From positions 36,266 to 100,265 of the forward strand of contig JBAMDO010000200.1 of the NCBI GenBank assembly GCA_037074765.1: DNA of 64,000 nt, written 5' to 3'. Within the stretch, counting starts at the first letter, position 1; each line of letters starts with the position of its first letter. Below, one piece after another: positions 12,294 through 25,840 of this stretch. The notes beneath the pieces are model-generated. The model worked only from the letters and a program-made list of their open reading frames with translations, ran no database searches and was not told the origin of the DNA. A program made the translations under genes and the position numbers. This DNA is from Mansonella perstans (taxonomy: Eukaryota; Nematoda; Chromadorea; Rhabditida; Onchocercidae).

Positions 12294-14809
12294 TTAATTG
12301 TAGAGATATTGTACTGAAATACTATTTCTTTCGATATGAATACCACTCAGTTGATCCTCAATTTCCGGCAATATACTGAATAAGACGTTTTTAACCGTTG
12401 TCAAACCAATGTTTGTATGTGTTGGAGTAAGAAGTACAATTGAAAATTCTACGCCAAGATGAAGACCACTAAAATTAAAGTGATTAAAATGAAAATGTGA
12501 GGAAATATCTAATTTGTTCTCGTGACGATTAGTTTATTCTGTGAAATAAATTTACTTTAATTTTACCTATTGTACAAATACCACACATAAACGTCTTCCA
12601 GGTACGGCTGTAAAGCTGTTCGCTTAAGTTGATTACGTATCTGAAATGGAATTATTTCATCATTTTTAATCATTATTTTTTATTCAGATTGGTAGAAATC
12701 ATAAATGATTTAAATATCGATATGCCAGTAGTGACTGAAATATACTTTTCGGTAACTTAGATAATTTAAGTTGCAAATTGTCTGCTAAAAAATAAATCAG
12801 AAGTTGAAATTCAACATACTGCATTCTGAATCATTTGAAATGTTTGACGATACTCAAATCCATTGTAATCAACATAGTATTCATTAGCTTGATTTAATAT
12901 AAAGAACTGACAAAGGAATGTTCGTTTTTGAAGTCGATCTGTTGGAATTGGCAAGGTTGTAATAAGAGGCTCAGGCTTATATGGTGGTAATGGAGTGGGA
13001 AATATAGGTAAATAAGGTTGGCGGGTAAAATTGGGCAAAGGAGTGGAAGTGATAAATGGACATGGTTGAGTTATCGCGGATAAGAATGGGTTTTTGATGG
13101 TGAGAACTGAAAGGATGAAGTTTTTTTCATTTGAATGCATCTTTTGCTAGGATATTTTCAAGTAGAATTAATCTGACTAAACTTAAATGTTTAAACTTTT
13201 ATATACCATATTCAAATTATTAAATAAAGCAACACTAAATCCCGCAGGTAACTTGATATCCTCGAGGAAAATCTGCCCAAAAAATAACCTAGTGGTAAAC
13301 CCACCAATGTATTAGGATAATTTGCTGAATTCCTAAAACTCAAACTTAACTCTGAAGCATAGTCATGTTTTATGAAATACCACAGGTTTTGATTATATCT
13401 CAGCAAACTTTTATTGTTATAGAAGAATGCAGTTGTGATAATGGAAACCAGCATAATTCAAGTAAACGTGCAAAACAGATTATGCTAATGCATATTTTTT
13501 AAAATGTTCATTTAAAATATCAAAACGAATTACTTACCATTGATGGCATATGCGATTATCGCGGCGATAATGAATAAAAGAAGTAGTAAGGATACAATAA
13601 TAAACATACATAAAAGCCACTTATTACAGCTGCAACAAATAATTAATTAAGTGATTGTGGAATTTTGTCGAAGTTAGAAAATTCCCTTAATATCACCTAA
13701 AACTTGAAAAATTTTAATGTAAAAAACTTACCCCATTTTGCATGAATTTATTATGATTAGTGCAGCGTCGAATATCAAAACTGATCGATTGTATGCATGG
13801 ATTTAATATTATTATGTGAAATTTTGAAGTGTCAACAAAAATTTTCGCAACGAACATTTATAGTATCAAATGTAAAATTTAAATTCATTCTTTCATTCAC
13901 AACTGATTGACATATCCGACGACGCGTAACATCACTTGCTCTAATCTCGTTTTTACCTATCTTTCGCATTTTCCCTAACACTTCTTTCCGACAGTCACCG
14001 CAAAATTGATTCCTCGATAGGGGGTTTTTCTGAACTAACATCAATTTGCATAAAAATGCTGCGAAATGATGCCAAATTTCACTTGGAATATATTAATTTA
14101 TTAGCAATTATTAATAGTGAGTTATTAAATAGTGGATTTAAAGTTCAAAAAAACTTCAATCGATCGAGCTAATGTGAAATGCAAGAAGAATAATTTTAGC
14201 TAGCAAACTCACCAAGTTCACATTCTGACCGTATCATCAATCTGTTTCATTGTGACTTTATAATAGCTTAAAAAATTAAAGATATTATATTTAATTTTAA
14301 AAACGAATGATTATTTCTACCTATTTGTTACTTCAAATTCTACAGGATGTCCTGGTGAAGCACTCGGCGTATTGTTGTTCCAGTCGTAAGCCGACCATAT
14401 TGATCCATTTCTGTATCCTATCTCTATTCCATTTTTAGACTTGTGATTTCCGTTTTTCGGATTAGTTGTTAAATTGTATTCTTGAAAAATATTTTCGGAT
14501 TTACTTCAAAATTTCACACTTGTTTGTTCTTTTTTAGTTTATGGGGAATATATTAATATGCGAAAATACATATCACAGATACAATTTGCGCTTAACGAAA
14601 TCAAATTTGATATAATTTTGTTGCTTATGTGAACCAGTTACTTTTACATTGAATTATTATTAGCTACAAATGTTAAGAATATCAAAATATACATCAAAAA
14701 TAATAGAAGAAATTTTGTTCAAAAGTTTGAAAATATTTTTGCTAAACAATAAACCTTGTTCAATATCAGATTCACGACGTCGTTGAAATTTTCCTTTTAA
14801 TCCAAACAT
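12294..14809 (-). CDS. Type II membrane protein with SEA domain, 6 exons, 280 aa
   Basis: Exons in transcript order: 14809-14755, 14480-14321, 13629-13538, 13106-12820, 12640-12567 and 12468-12294, all joining in phase. The N-terminus (1-72) is cytoplasmic with a basic patch, GKFQRRR. One membrane helix lies at about 76-101 (WLLCMFIIVSLLLLF onward). A proline/threonine-rich stalk runs from about 110 to 155. A SEA-like domain fills about 157-280, with the pattern F.ILN..YYVDY, then FQMIQNAIRNQLKRT and VYVWYLYN. SEA domains are extracellular, often heavily glycosylated and sometimes self-cleaving. I do not see a clear GSVVV-type cleavage motif: the equivalent turn reads LYNSGLHLG. No protease or other domain follows, so it is a short membrane-anchored surface protein. 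The domain call rests on pattern, not on a profile search. Confidence 0.7.
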
Positions 14810-17800
14810 TGCAAAGAAATAATTCGATTTATTAAATTATATAGTCAGAAAAACGGAGCATTCACATAAATTGAAACGGATGCCTTTTATTAGCTGATTT
14901 AACGGATTGTTGGATACATGGGGAAATCTTCAAAGGATTCCAGGAACAGTGAATAATTGAATAATGACAGCTAGTCTAAAATGTTCCGGAAATAGTAAAT
15001 AATCGATTAATAACAACTAGTATGAAATATTCCGGAAAAATGGAACATCAGTTAATAGTGTTTTGTTAATAGTACCATCATTTTAGACGTATAATGGATG
15101 GCAGTATCCAAGTATTCCAATGCATTGACAATTATTTCGTTTACATTATAGCAGATGTTGACATTCTGTGAATCAAATTTGTTTATCACCTTGACTTGTG
15201 AAATTTTTCAGGCATTTGAGCAGTAGCTAAATCTCTCCATAAGCAAATCTAGTATCATTTTCCCTCTATTGATCTTTTTTTCTCTCTGAACCGGAAAATA
15301 GGAACAATATCATGCAGTGCATACATTTCATTTATTTGCAATCTTCATAATTATAACGGTCGCATTAAGTTCAAATTGACCATCTATTTTCTAATAAAAA
15401 TTTTTTGAGCGATTACGTTAGTCTGTATACTGACTTCTCATTTCAGTAATATTCATGAGTAATATTTATCGTTATTTTAATTTCATATTAATTGAAATTT
15501 GAATTTGTTTCTTGTTTTATTCTTGCTCATTTTCTTTTATTTTTTCTTCTTTGTTTGAAGTTGCTTTATAAATTGAATTTTAAAAATTTCAATCGAGGTT
15601 TTCGAAAACTTTTATTGACTAAATTTTGAATTTTATCAAATTTATCATCAAATGTTCTGTTACCTATAATACATGCATTGATTAGTAATGGTGCTAAATT
15701 TCTAAACATTTAATGAACAGCCAATCTTGCAATCAGTGGTGCATTTACTAAAGCTGGAATTCACAAATGACGAAATAATTCATGATTTCCATCTGAATTG
15801 CGCTATTTTTATCACTGAATGTACTTGCAATGATCGATCCTTTGCACTGCTTACATACAAATCAGAAAATTATACTATCAAATAGATTTTTGCATAAAAT
15901 TCAAATTCAATTTCAACAAAGATCAGAGGTTATTTTTTTTCTATTTCTACTGGAGAAATTATATTACCAATCAACTCTAATACTTTGAAACTAATTCTTA
16001 AATGAAGCAAAGTTCATGAACTTATTCAACGAATTCATAAAATATCTTTTCACCAAATTGCACTCGTTTTTTCCCTTCACTTTGCTTGCTTGGGACGATA
16101 ATGAAAAAAATATAGTTTTTATTACACCTGCTTATGATTACGATAGATGATAAAAAATAACCTGTCACTTCAAAAGGATAAATTATCACTGAGTAATTTA
16201 ATGTCTGGTTCATAGCATAAAAACATTTACATAAAATTGAAATGCTGAAATTATTTTAAGCATTAATTAAAGATTAGATTAAACGGGGACATAAATGTTG
16301 CGTTCATTAGAGCTCGAAAAATTTTTAATCTTTGAACATTCATTTGCAGATAAATACAATTGATAGAAAGTGACATTTTAAAGTGAAATGAAAAAATGGA
16401 CATGGATTAACTGATCATAGCAATTAATTGAAAAAATGATTAGCCGATCATATCAATTAATTATGATACGAGACATCACTTCAGCTTGAGCAAATAAAGT
16501 ATTGAAAGCTTAGAACCTATCTTATGACAAATTTTTTTCACGTGAAATTTGACAATTCGTATCTTAAATGAAGTTAAGTAGTGCTGAAATGTTCTTCACC
16601 TCGAAGAATACCCGAAAAATAATTTGTGCGAAAAATTCAGTTTAAAAAAATAGAAAAACCGAAAGATTGACTTCGAAACAAACAAAAGACCCAAAAGATC
16701 TGAACAATTAATGCAAAGTAACTTTTAAGCATTTTTTTGTCATAATTAATTCGAAATAATATGTGCACTGATTATAACGAAAAGTTTTTTCCAAAAAAAA
16801 AAAACAAACAAAATACATTTTAGAATAAACGCTTAATTCATATATTCTCTGTAGAATAAAAAATGATTCTATTGGATTCAATTGGATGAGATTAATTACA
16901 TTGTCATATATCTCCCACAGTGATTTCCACTGTTACTATTAGATCATATCAAATGATCAATGAATCCTTGTTGACCGTTGTAATTGCTTTGTCGGCATTA
17001 CGGTTACTTGACTAAAAAGTCATGAATAGCCACTTAAAATAAGGAATTAGTTGTTCAACGATGCACACTTATCAACGACCAATCCTCAATGCTTTCTCGC
17101 ACTAAATGCTTCTGTTCAAATCATTTACTTCGGTATTTTGACAGGTTTATTACAGACTGATTTTCGACCTTTACTTCGATTGAATCTTTTACCTAAAGAT
17201 CAATGTGAAGTAAGAAAGCTGTTATGCACAGGCAATATAATTTTAGCCTTTTCTCTCTCCCTCACTCCCGTCCATCTTTTACTTCTTTCCCATTCATCAG
17301 CCTATAATCAAATCATCTCGTAGGAGCAAGCCATACAAGCCAACGCAATCAGGCCAGCTGCTTGATAATATAGAAAGCTATAACGATGTTGATGGGTTAG
17401 CTAGAACTTTGAAAAGAAGCTAACTTGGGCGAATAGAATGTGGAAAAGGAGCTAAGAAGAGAAAGAGATTGCTAGACGATATTTCAACAGAGATACCGTA
17501 TCCCAAAATAAGAGTAGATAGAGGCAGTAAATCCAATAAAGCTATAATTCATGTTGTCAACTGAGGTAGTCGTAGTCCAGTGCTCCATCCGTAATTTCAA
17601 AGACTGAGAAGAAGGAAATTTTAAGAATAGTAGAAGAAGGAGGAGGAGAAGAAAGAGAAGGAATAGTGTAAATAGCTTGTAAGGCATAATCATCATTCAT
17701 ATAGGCCCTTTTTTCACCTTCCCCCGTACCCCAACCCTTTAACCAAGCGTTCACCTCCTATTCCTCAGTTAGTAATAACTTTTAAGGCCATTTTCTCCCT

Positions 17801-18254
17801 CTTCTGTGTCTGTATAGGCCTAAAAATATTACAGGCTTTGCGGAAGTGCAAAGTGGTGCATATGTCTCTGCATGCGTATATCACTTTGATCGTGTTCGAA
17901 GGCAGAAAACCGAGTTAGGCGTCGTTGTCATTCCACTTTTCCCAAAAATTTATTTACTGTAATTATATAATATCGTCATTGTCGTTATAACATTCGCCGC
18001 CATTATTATATCATCATCAATTATTATCATCATTGCAATCCTTATTATCAAATTTGCTTAACGTGACGTCCGCTTACTGTCAACTCATCAATCACGAACA
18101 TCAACATCAAGCCAGATAATATTAAGCAATAAAAAAAGCCGAAAGCTGGCAACATTTACAAATTAAATCTGTGGACTCTTACGAACCACTAACTAAGTAA
18201 AGTATAATTCACTAAACTACTCGCCTCCTCTTTTTAAACGGTATCCTTTGATCG
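14810..18254. other. Divergent intergenic region, SEA-protein gene / unc-42
   Basis: These 3.4 kb separate the two start codons and should hold the promoters of both genes. The segment contains a 46-base tandem repeat (14948-15037). At about 17050-17900 there is an unusually GC-rich stretch, for this window, with short coding-like frames and pyrimidine-rich runs. No gene could be chained. An in-frame TGA at 18249-18251 closes the unc-42 frame upstream of its ATG. Confidence 0.5.
14948..15037. repeat. Two-copy tandem repeat, 46-base period
   Basis: Copies at 14948-14991 and 14994-15037 each read AGT(G/A)AATAAT...CTAGT...AAAT(G/A)TTCCGGAA and differ at scattered positions. The ATTCCGGAA core resembles that of the inverted repeat at 1636-1738. 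Confidence 0.7.
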
Positions 18255-21200
18255 ATGACTAGTGAAGGAATAAGTACCACATCTACTATCCTTAATGGTG
18301 CCAGCAGCACCGTTGCCGCTGTCTCTGCTATCACACAGGTATTTTATTTAAATTAATCATTTTTCCAATCACTTATTAATTATTTTCAATGAGTACATCT
18401 TATCAAGTTCTTCCTTAATATACTTGTATCATGGTGTTTCTGGATTAACTTGCTGGATTAATTTTTCATCAACTCGTCACTTTAGGCTCCCAATCTTTCA
18501 GTAAATCATTCTAATCTGATATAGCATCGTACGACATCAATTCACAATGTAATTGTTGATACAAACTATTCCAGAAATAACCAGTAGGGAAAAAGGATAA
18601 TAAAATTGAAACTTAGCCCTAGAGACTTACTTTATAAGTAGTTCATAGCACGACTTGACTAACCTAACTTTATAAATGACTTTCTTATTATCAATGATAA
18701 AATTAACGCAAATTGCAATAATAGTATTAATCTTTCATTTCATCGATCCAATAATAACTAATAAAGTATATGAATGTTATCCTATCCTATAATATATTTT
18801 GCTTGTTTCCAAATATTCTGATTAGTTTTTTTCTTTTTATATAGGACAGTATAAAAAGTTCAAATTAAATAAATTAATATAAAGTTTAAAATTTTCATCA
18901 ATCAATGCCTTTCTTAATATATTTAGTATGGGTAACAATAATAAAATGCCATGGCATTAATTAGTTTATCAATACTAAAATAAATCTTCCCTTATCTGAT
19001 TAATTTAAGTTTTTATAAGATGCAACATACAACATACAGATTATGGATTAGCAAATTTTAATAAGAAAACAAACATTTAATTTTTCATTTGAACTGAAAA
19101 ATTTAAAAGAGAAAAAACTTTAAAAGCCAGAATTATTTGGATAACGATCATTTTTGATTTTCTTGGATTTGGAAAAGAAACACAAAAATGATAAATCGAA
19201 ATTGAGCAAAGTACTGGACTGCTCGCTCGAAGTGCTGACAAATGTGATGATCATGAATGGATGAAATGTTTGAAAATCTGATTAGCACCTACTACTACTA
19301 CCACAAATGACTTAGGGCGGATGCGCTAATTTATCATAATTTGTTTGAGCATTAAGCTTCAAGAGAAAAATGGATTTAACAACATATTGTTCTTTTTCTT
19401 GTTTAGTAGTATATGTATATTCTCATCATTTCTTCTATTATACCAAACTTCTCTTCCATGTATCAGTTTTGTTTATTTCTAAAGTAATTATGGAAAATTT
19501 AATTTAAGCAAGTACACCGTATGAGATCTTCTTTATTATCTTTTTTTCATTCATCCCACATTTTCTCCCTCTCTCTCCTTCTTTCTGTTCACTCTCAGAA
19601 GAACATATTAGGTTGAGGTTAACATATCATTTTTACTGACAGTTTTTTGTTCTTATTGTTCTTATCACCTATGATAATTTACACATTAAAATAATCACAA
19701 TACAATAATAAGTGATCGATAACAAATTAGTGGTTTAAAATTTATATTTTACTGTATAATGATTTTTCCAATTTTTTAAGATTACAAATTATATTATTTG
19801 AGAATTTATCCGAGCTTATATTTTATCAAAATAATCAATCAATCTTTCAAAATCATTATCATAAGTATTGCAATTTGCAGGCATAGAAGACTGATATGAT
19901 TAATTGATAAGTGAGAGAGATTAATGAAGAATTTTTTCCGGAATTTATCAACTAGATAATCCTTTTATCCTTATCTGTATGTAACATTGGTATTGTTGAA
20001 AATAAAACTTAAGTTGATTAATTGAAAACTTTCTATAATATTTCTTCTTCAAATACCGTAGTTGCTAAATCAAAAAGCTCTTTCTTTTTTTAAAGGATAT
20101 TTAAAAATAAATTTATTGATTATTATTATTTTGCAACCATATTTACTTGGAAAAAATAAATGAGGCAATTACTTCATCTGTAACTGTACGTATCACTTAG
20201 TATAATTGATCGCATGATTATCTTCAAGAAAGTTTATTTCAGAATTTGTAAAATTTTGCAGCATGTTGTCAACAACTGCAGCATACCTTGTTAGTTTGCA
20301 GTTTCAGGAGCAATTGAAAGGTAAAGATTTAGCGCACGCGCTTACCGATTTCCCGTACTATCCGCCGCTCGATACGTCCGTTTCCAATAGTCTACGACCA
20401 ATCGGTGATTCTTCTGGTAATATCTGCAAACCAAATTAAATTTTCCACAAAAAATTACTGTTTTTTTTACTTTTGACTATTTCATTATTTCTACTCTTCT
20501 TTTCAAATATTGTTTAAATGATTTAATTTTTTGAAAATTTCAAAATTTTCAGTCTAACTATCATCTGTTCCTAAATTCACTCTGAATTATGTTTGATTGT
20601 TAAGGATTAAGCATTTATTGAAAAAGTTAATCCTTCTTGTTCATTGCTTTATTGGGAGCTTAAAACATCTGCCACTTAGAAATCTCTCGTACTCTTTTAT
20701 AATTTAAAGGCAAAATTTAATTTAAATTTTTCATTTGAAAATTTTAAAGGATTTTAGAAAAAATTTCCACAAAATCTCTAAAACTGTATAGGTTTCTTTT
20801 TTAACGATTTTATAGATGGTGCATTCAAAAAAATTAAAGCAGAAAGCAGTAGTTGCAGTGCATCATCTGTGTTTGCGAATGCTCTTTCAGGTGGCTCTCA
20901 AGTATCTGGCAGGTAATATTTATTTCGAACTTTAAACTTTCTTCTGTCTTCAAAAGATCTTCAACATTCAATATTATCATGATAAAAGGATCATGCAAAA
21001 ATTTAGTGAACAGATTCAGTTTAAATAAAATAATTTGCAGAGAAAATTTTTATGAAATTTGAAATTCTAAATTTACATGTTTAATGGTGAAAAATTGTTG
21101 TTATTTAATTTTTTCCTTCCATTCTTCTTCTCATACATTTTATTAATTTGAAATTTGTACTTCAACAGTGTACGAAGACGACATCGTACGACATTCACGC

Positions 21201-24200
21201 AGGAGCAACTAGCAGAGCTTGATGCTGCATTTCAAAAATCACATTATCCAGATATTTATGTTCGTGAGGAACTTGCTAGGATTACAAAGTTAAATGAAGC
21301 ACGAATTCAGGTAAAAATTTAACGGTTCATAATTTTAAGTAAAACCAAAAACAATTAATCATGAAAAATCGGAATAAAAATATAATAAGAAATTCTTTTT
21401 CTGTTTTTAATAGAATATTTCATAAATTAGAAATAATTGATTAAAAAAGATCAGTCGCAATCATATTTTGTTAAGTAATGTTTTACTTTGTGACAATGAG
21501 CGAACGATATTACTGTAACCGATTTGAATATCTGTTTCAAATATCGTAAACACTTTTGAAAAAAAGCTGGGAGCAGAGCGAGAAGTGGAAAAAGTAGAGG
21601 AAAAGTTATTTTGATTGTTTGTTGCTTTTTTCTGATCAAATTACTATTAGAAAATTGATATTACAGTACGTGGCTGCATTGAGCAAGTTCATCATCTCTT
21701 AATTGTTTGAATTTCACCATCCTAATTTTATCCTCAGCGCTTTTTTTGGCTTGACAGTCTTACTAGAGGAATTTTTCACACTTCTTTTTTCAAATACCCA
21801 AGTTTGAGAATCCTATATGAGCAACTGGTCCTCTCATCGGAAAAAGATATGGACTGGATGCTGATAGTCCTAGCATTCATCTTTCCAGTCTTTCCGATGT
21901 TTCTACTTATGCAAGCATTGGCCATATATTCAGCTTAGAGTATTTCATGGCCAACAGATGACACTGGATTAGTTATTTGAATTGTTGAATATCACAGTCG
22001 TCATTTCGTTCAATTCAATCATCAAAATCTTAAAAATTCTCGATAAAAGGCTGAATATGTGTAATGGTAATCAGTAATGCATACTGTAATATGATCAGAT
22101 AATTAAAAATTTTTCAAATTAATTTCTTTTTCTCATTTACTAATTAGATCTTACACATTGTAAATGAAGAAAAAGGAAAAAAGACTACACAAAGTAAAGG
22201 TCATTATAGGTCGTCATTGCTATTGACCTGAAATTCTTTCGTAAGCCTTCAAACTAGCAACTATTCAAACATCTGTAATGGGTAATTTTTGTTTACATCT
22301 ATAGGGATTATTCAGAAAAGAAGTAGAGATCAATGAAATAGGTGAAGAAATGAAGAGGGAAAGGAGTAGAAAAGGTATAGTTTTGATTGTAGATGACAAG
22401 GATGGTTGACATTCTGTACCACTTCAAGCCCATAATTATCAGCTCTTCAGTAAGCTTATTTCATGCAATTAGCTGTAGCAATGAAGCGAACTTATACCCA
22501 GCAGGATATCCCAAACCTCCTCTCGTTGTAACCCCGTTATTCCCGTTCATCTATCCTTATTTCACCTCCTTTTCTTCCCTTACAATACAAAGCAAGCAGC
22601 ACATCGATTACACCATCTGTACATCAAATTTGAATATGATTACTTGGTCTGTCTTCCTTAACTAATTCTCAATTTATTTTTACCGCAATAACTCATTTCA
22701 GATGAGGGTAAAATATTTGTGAGAACAACGAAGCTTCAGCAATTTTCATTTAAGTTTTAAAAGTTAAACATTTTCCCAATAAAATAATTTGATATTATTT
22801 GAATAATTTTCCTTTTTTATTTTAGAAATGAGAAAATATTTCAAGTTACAATAAATTTCTATTCATTCTATCTGTTTTTTTGATGGTTATTTTAGCCATA
22901 CAGTACAATGGAAGTTAGAATTTCTCAGAGCCTGAATCACTGCAAGATTTTTCTGAAAAAAATATTATTTTAAATTTATTGAAATATTTTAATCTCTTTT
23001 TATTTCCTCAGATTTAAACTTTTACAAATTATTTAATCATTATTGGTATTGAAGTTATCAAAAAAAAAAAGAAAGAATTATTTAGTGAGTAATTTAATGA
23101 GGAATTCTTGAAAGTTAAAATCAGTTTGACACAATTAATTTCTTTTTCGATCATCTAATTGCTATATCTGAGAAGCATAAAAGTAGAAGGAAAAAGTTTT
23201 TCGATCATTTTTCCATCTCTCTTTGGGACTATTTTTTTTTCTCAATCCTTCTCTGATCAAGTTATTCAATAAATTAAATTATTTTCTTATTTCATTGCAA
23301 TTTACTCATTTCATCTGACAAATTTTTTTCACCGCTTTTTTTCGTCTCTAAATTTCTTATTTTAAAATAGATAAAAAATACTTAAAGGAGCAAATTTCGA
23401 TGCAAAGTTTTAATTTAATTGAAAACTAATGAAATAAAAAAAAAAAACCTAATCTTTTGCATTTTTTATCACATGATATCTCCTAAAAAAGAAGAATGAA
23501 AGGATTTTTGTTGTTAGCTTTTTTTATTTTCTCTGAAAAACAATGTATACTATGAAATTTAATGCTACTAACATTTCTTGTATTCATGGCACTGTTATAA
23601 TGAAAACGAAATACGAAGCAATCAACAATGATTTTATTATAATCAAAATTTCAAATTTTCAATTTCACAATTTTTTCATATTTAAAAATATTAGAAATAT
23701 TCATTGTTCAAATTACTAGTTGTAATAACTGTGAAAAAAAAAACTATTATTTTGTTGACGAAAATTATTAATTTATTTTTGCACAATGATCTATAGTAGT
23801 ATTGGCAATGAATTAAATAAGGCTATTGCTTGATATTGAAATTATTGCTTGAGCCTAGCTATTACCGTAACCTGATTGAAAAGACGAGGAACAAAACTAC
23901 ACATTACATTTAAATGTATTCTCGTCATCGTCATTCGTTGAATTGCATATTAATTGTGACTCCATTCCATTCTGTCCAGTGCAATTGAGCATTTTCTACT
24001 TCCGTTGTAACTTTTTATCCATCTTTTTTTCTCTCTCTCTCTCTTCCATGTTTTTAACTTTCATCTTCATCATATTGAAATTTTTGATCAACAGAGCCTA
24101 TTAAATAAGTAAGAAAAAGGCACTAGGCAAAATAATTTAGCGAAATTCCAAAGAGAAAGCTAGATTCCGAAAGATTCCTTCTCTTCTCTTCTCTTTCATT

Positions 24201-25840
24201 TCTGTCTCTTTCTTTGTCGCTTTTATTCTCTCTCTCTCTTTTGCTTTCTATGATACGAATGTATTTAAAATTAAATTAACTTCCACTTTCCTTTCTACCA
24301 GACAAATTGTAAGGCAATCCCAGAAAGTCTTTTGCATCGTTTTGATTAAAATTTCTTAATGTACCACAAGTAACAATACCAGAAGCCATTTGCTTCTGAA
24401 ATCCATTTACTGGCTTCTGATTCAATGTAAAGAAAACATTTCGAAATATTCCAGAAGATTATCAACAATTTTTGTTAATTTTTGGCAATATGTTAATCTA
24501 TAGTTACGCATAGAATTAATTCATCGGATGATACTTTGGAATATTCTATCAAATGATGAATCATTTCATTCAAGTGGGGATGCTAATTAACTGATTAATT
24601 TTATGATCCTGTTATACTCCTACCGTAGGAATCTTATTTTTAAGCGCGGCTATAAAGCTTTTTAATTTCTCATATTTATTGCCATTATATACAAATTGAT
24701 TAGAACTAATAAAAATGAATTATAATATAATACAGTAAAGTATAAATGTTAAATTTAATTCCTAAAAACTGCAAAAAAAATTGAAATTACTTCAATGACT
24801 AAAGTATATACTAGAAAATAGTCATAATAAAGTAATTTTAAAAAAGAAAAAAATTAAAAAATTGCATTATACAAAATTTAAAGAGTAGAAATAAAAAAAA
24901 GATTTCATATAATTTTGTCAGGTTTGGTTTCAAAATAGGCGTGCCAAACATCGCAAACAGGAAAAGCAACTGTCAAAAGCTTTGGTACCGCAAACAGTTT
25001 TTCCGACGCAAAGTGCCGCAGGTCAAATTATGCGAACACCGATGTATCCATCCACTGCCACGATGTCAGCCAGAGCTGCTGCTGATTCTTTCTGGTAAAC
25101 AAAGAAAAGAAAATGTTGAGAAAATTTTAAACTTTTTTAAAAGTGTTAAATTAAAAGAAAACTGATAGATTGCAATATTAGTTTTAAATCAAATTAATAA
25201 TCTAACTTATTTTATATATTTCTTTAATCCGTCACAAATGTGCAATAATTGCTGCTTATTTATCGGTAAAAGGTTAAAGTTTAGGACGAAGTTTCAAAAA
25301 TTTCAATCTTCAATAAAAATATTTCAATCACAAAATTATTGCAGTTTACTTCAAAGACAAATTTATTTAGCATTAATCGTTTATTTCCAATAAATTTTAG
25401 AATAAGCGAACTAATTATAAATGAGTTTTATACAAAAATTTTATCAGCGTTATATTTCAATTATCAATTTCAAGTGTTTTTTTTTCTTGATAATTTTCAG
25501 GTATCAACCATATCCGGTAGCTCATCCAATGACCTATCCAGCAGCGTCTGCTTATGGAGCTGTGTCAGGTGCTCATACTTTTGGCACATCAATGGCCACG
25601 TAAGTATTTATTTTTCCTTTTTTTCTTCCTCTCTCTCTCTTTTTATCTCTTCAACAATTAATTATTTAAAGTTGCAAACAAAAAAAAATTTCCAATTAAA
25701 ACTTCGATATTCTTTTTGCAAATTTTAGATCAACAATTAACCCATTTAGTACCGATCCAGCCGAGGAATTCTATCAAAAAAGTTTGGCATTACGGGTGAG
25801 CTGCCAACCGTCAACGACAAATATTCAATATCAAAGTTGA
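18255..25840 (+). CDS. unc-42: UNC-42-type paired-like homeodomain transcription factor, 7 exons, 271 aa
   Basis: Exons 18255-18338, 20308-20416, 20816-20912, 21169-21310, 24922-25094, 25501-25599 and 25729-25840 join in phase. The homeodomain occupies residues 99-158: it starts [20 protein letters not shown], and helix 3 reads [20 protein letters not shown]. Position 50 is glutamine and 51 asparagine, so it is a Q50 paired-like domain without a paired box. The RRHRTTF start and KHRKQE end place it with Prop1 and nematode UNC-42. In C. elegans UNC-42 specifies identity of command interneurons and other neurons. The C-terminal part is rich in P, Y, A and T (residues 190-240). An intron interrupts the homeodomain between positions 46 and 47, a site common in this class. 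The GTGAGC at 25797 could be a donor, but the frame runs on to a TGA, so I ended the gene there. Confidence 0.9.
21795..21808 (+). other. SL1-like tag inside unc-42 intron 4
   Basis: TACCCAAGTTTGAG matches the last 14 bases of the nematode SL1 leader exactly. No GT donor or SL RNA body follows (next bases AATCC), so this is not an SL RNA gene. An ATG lies nine bases further on at 21818, but its frame closes after 16 codons. It could be the 5' end of a reverse-transcribed trans-spliced mRNA. Chance occurrence of a given 14-mer in 64 kb on two strands is roughly one in two thousand, ignoring base composition. Confidence 0.5.
21835..21899. repeat. Hairpin-forming inverted repeat in unc-42 intron 4
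   Basis: The outer arms CATCGGAAA and TTTCCGATG pair over 9 bp. After an 8-base bulge on the 5' arm, GACTGGA and TCCAGTC pair over 7 bp, leaving a loop of about 25 bases. It starts 26 bases after the SL1-like tag. Confidence 0.6.

Noticed and set aside
13208..13276. Minus-strand frame IFLEDIKLPAGFSVALFNNL between exons 3 and 4 of the SEA gene
   Set aside because: It looks protein-like, but its phase does not fit the phase-1 end of exon 3. The TTTCAG acceptor at 13107 joins exon 3 to exon 4 directly.
19200..19290. Short coding-like frame in unc-42 intron 1
   Set aside because: Under 30 codons, preceded by an in-frame stop with no acceptor between, and it would not keep the homeobox frame.
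21795..21830. SL RNA gene
   Set aside because: The 5' half of SL1 is missing and no GT donor or snRNA-like body follows.
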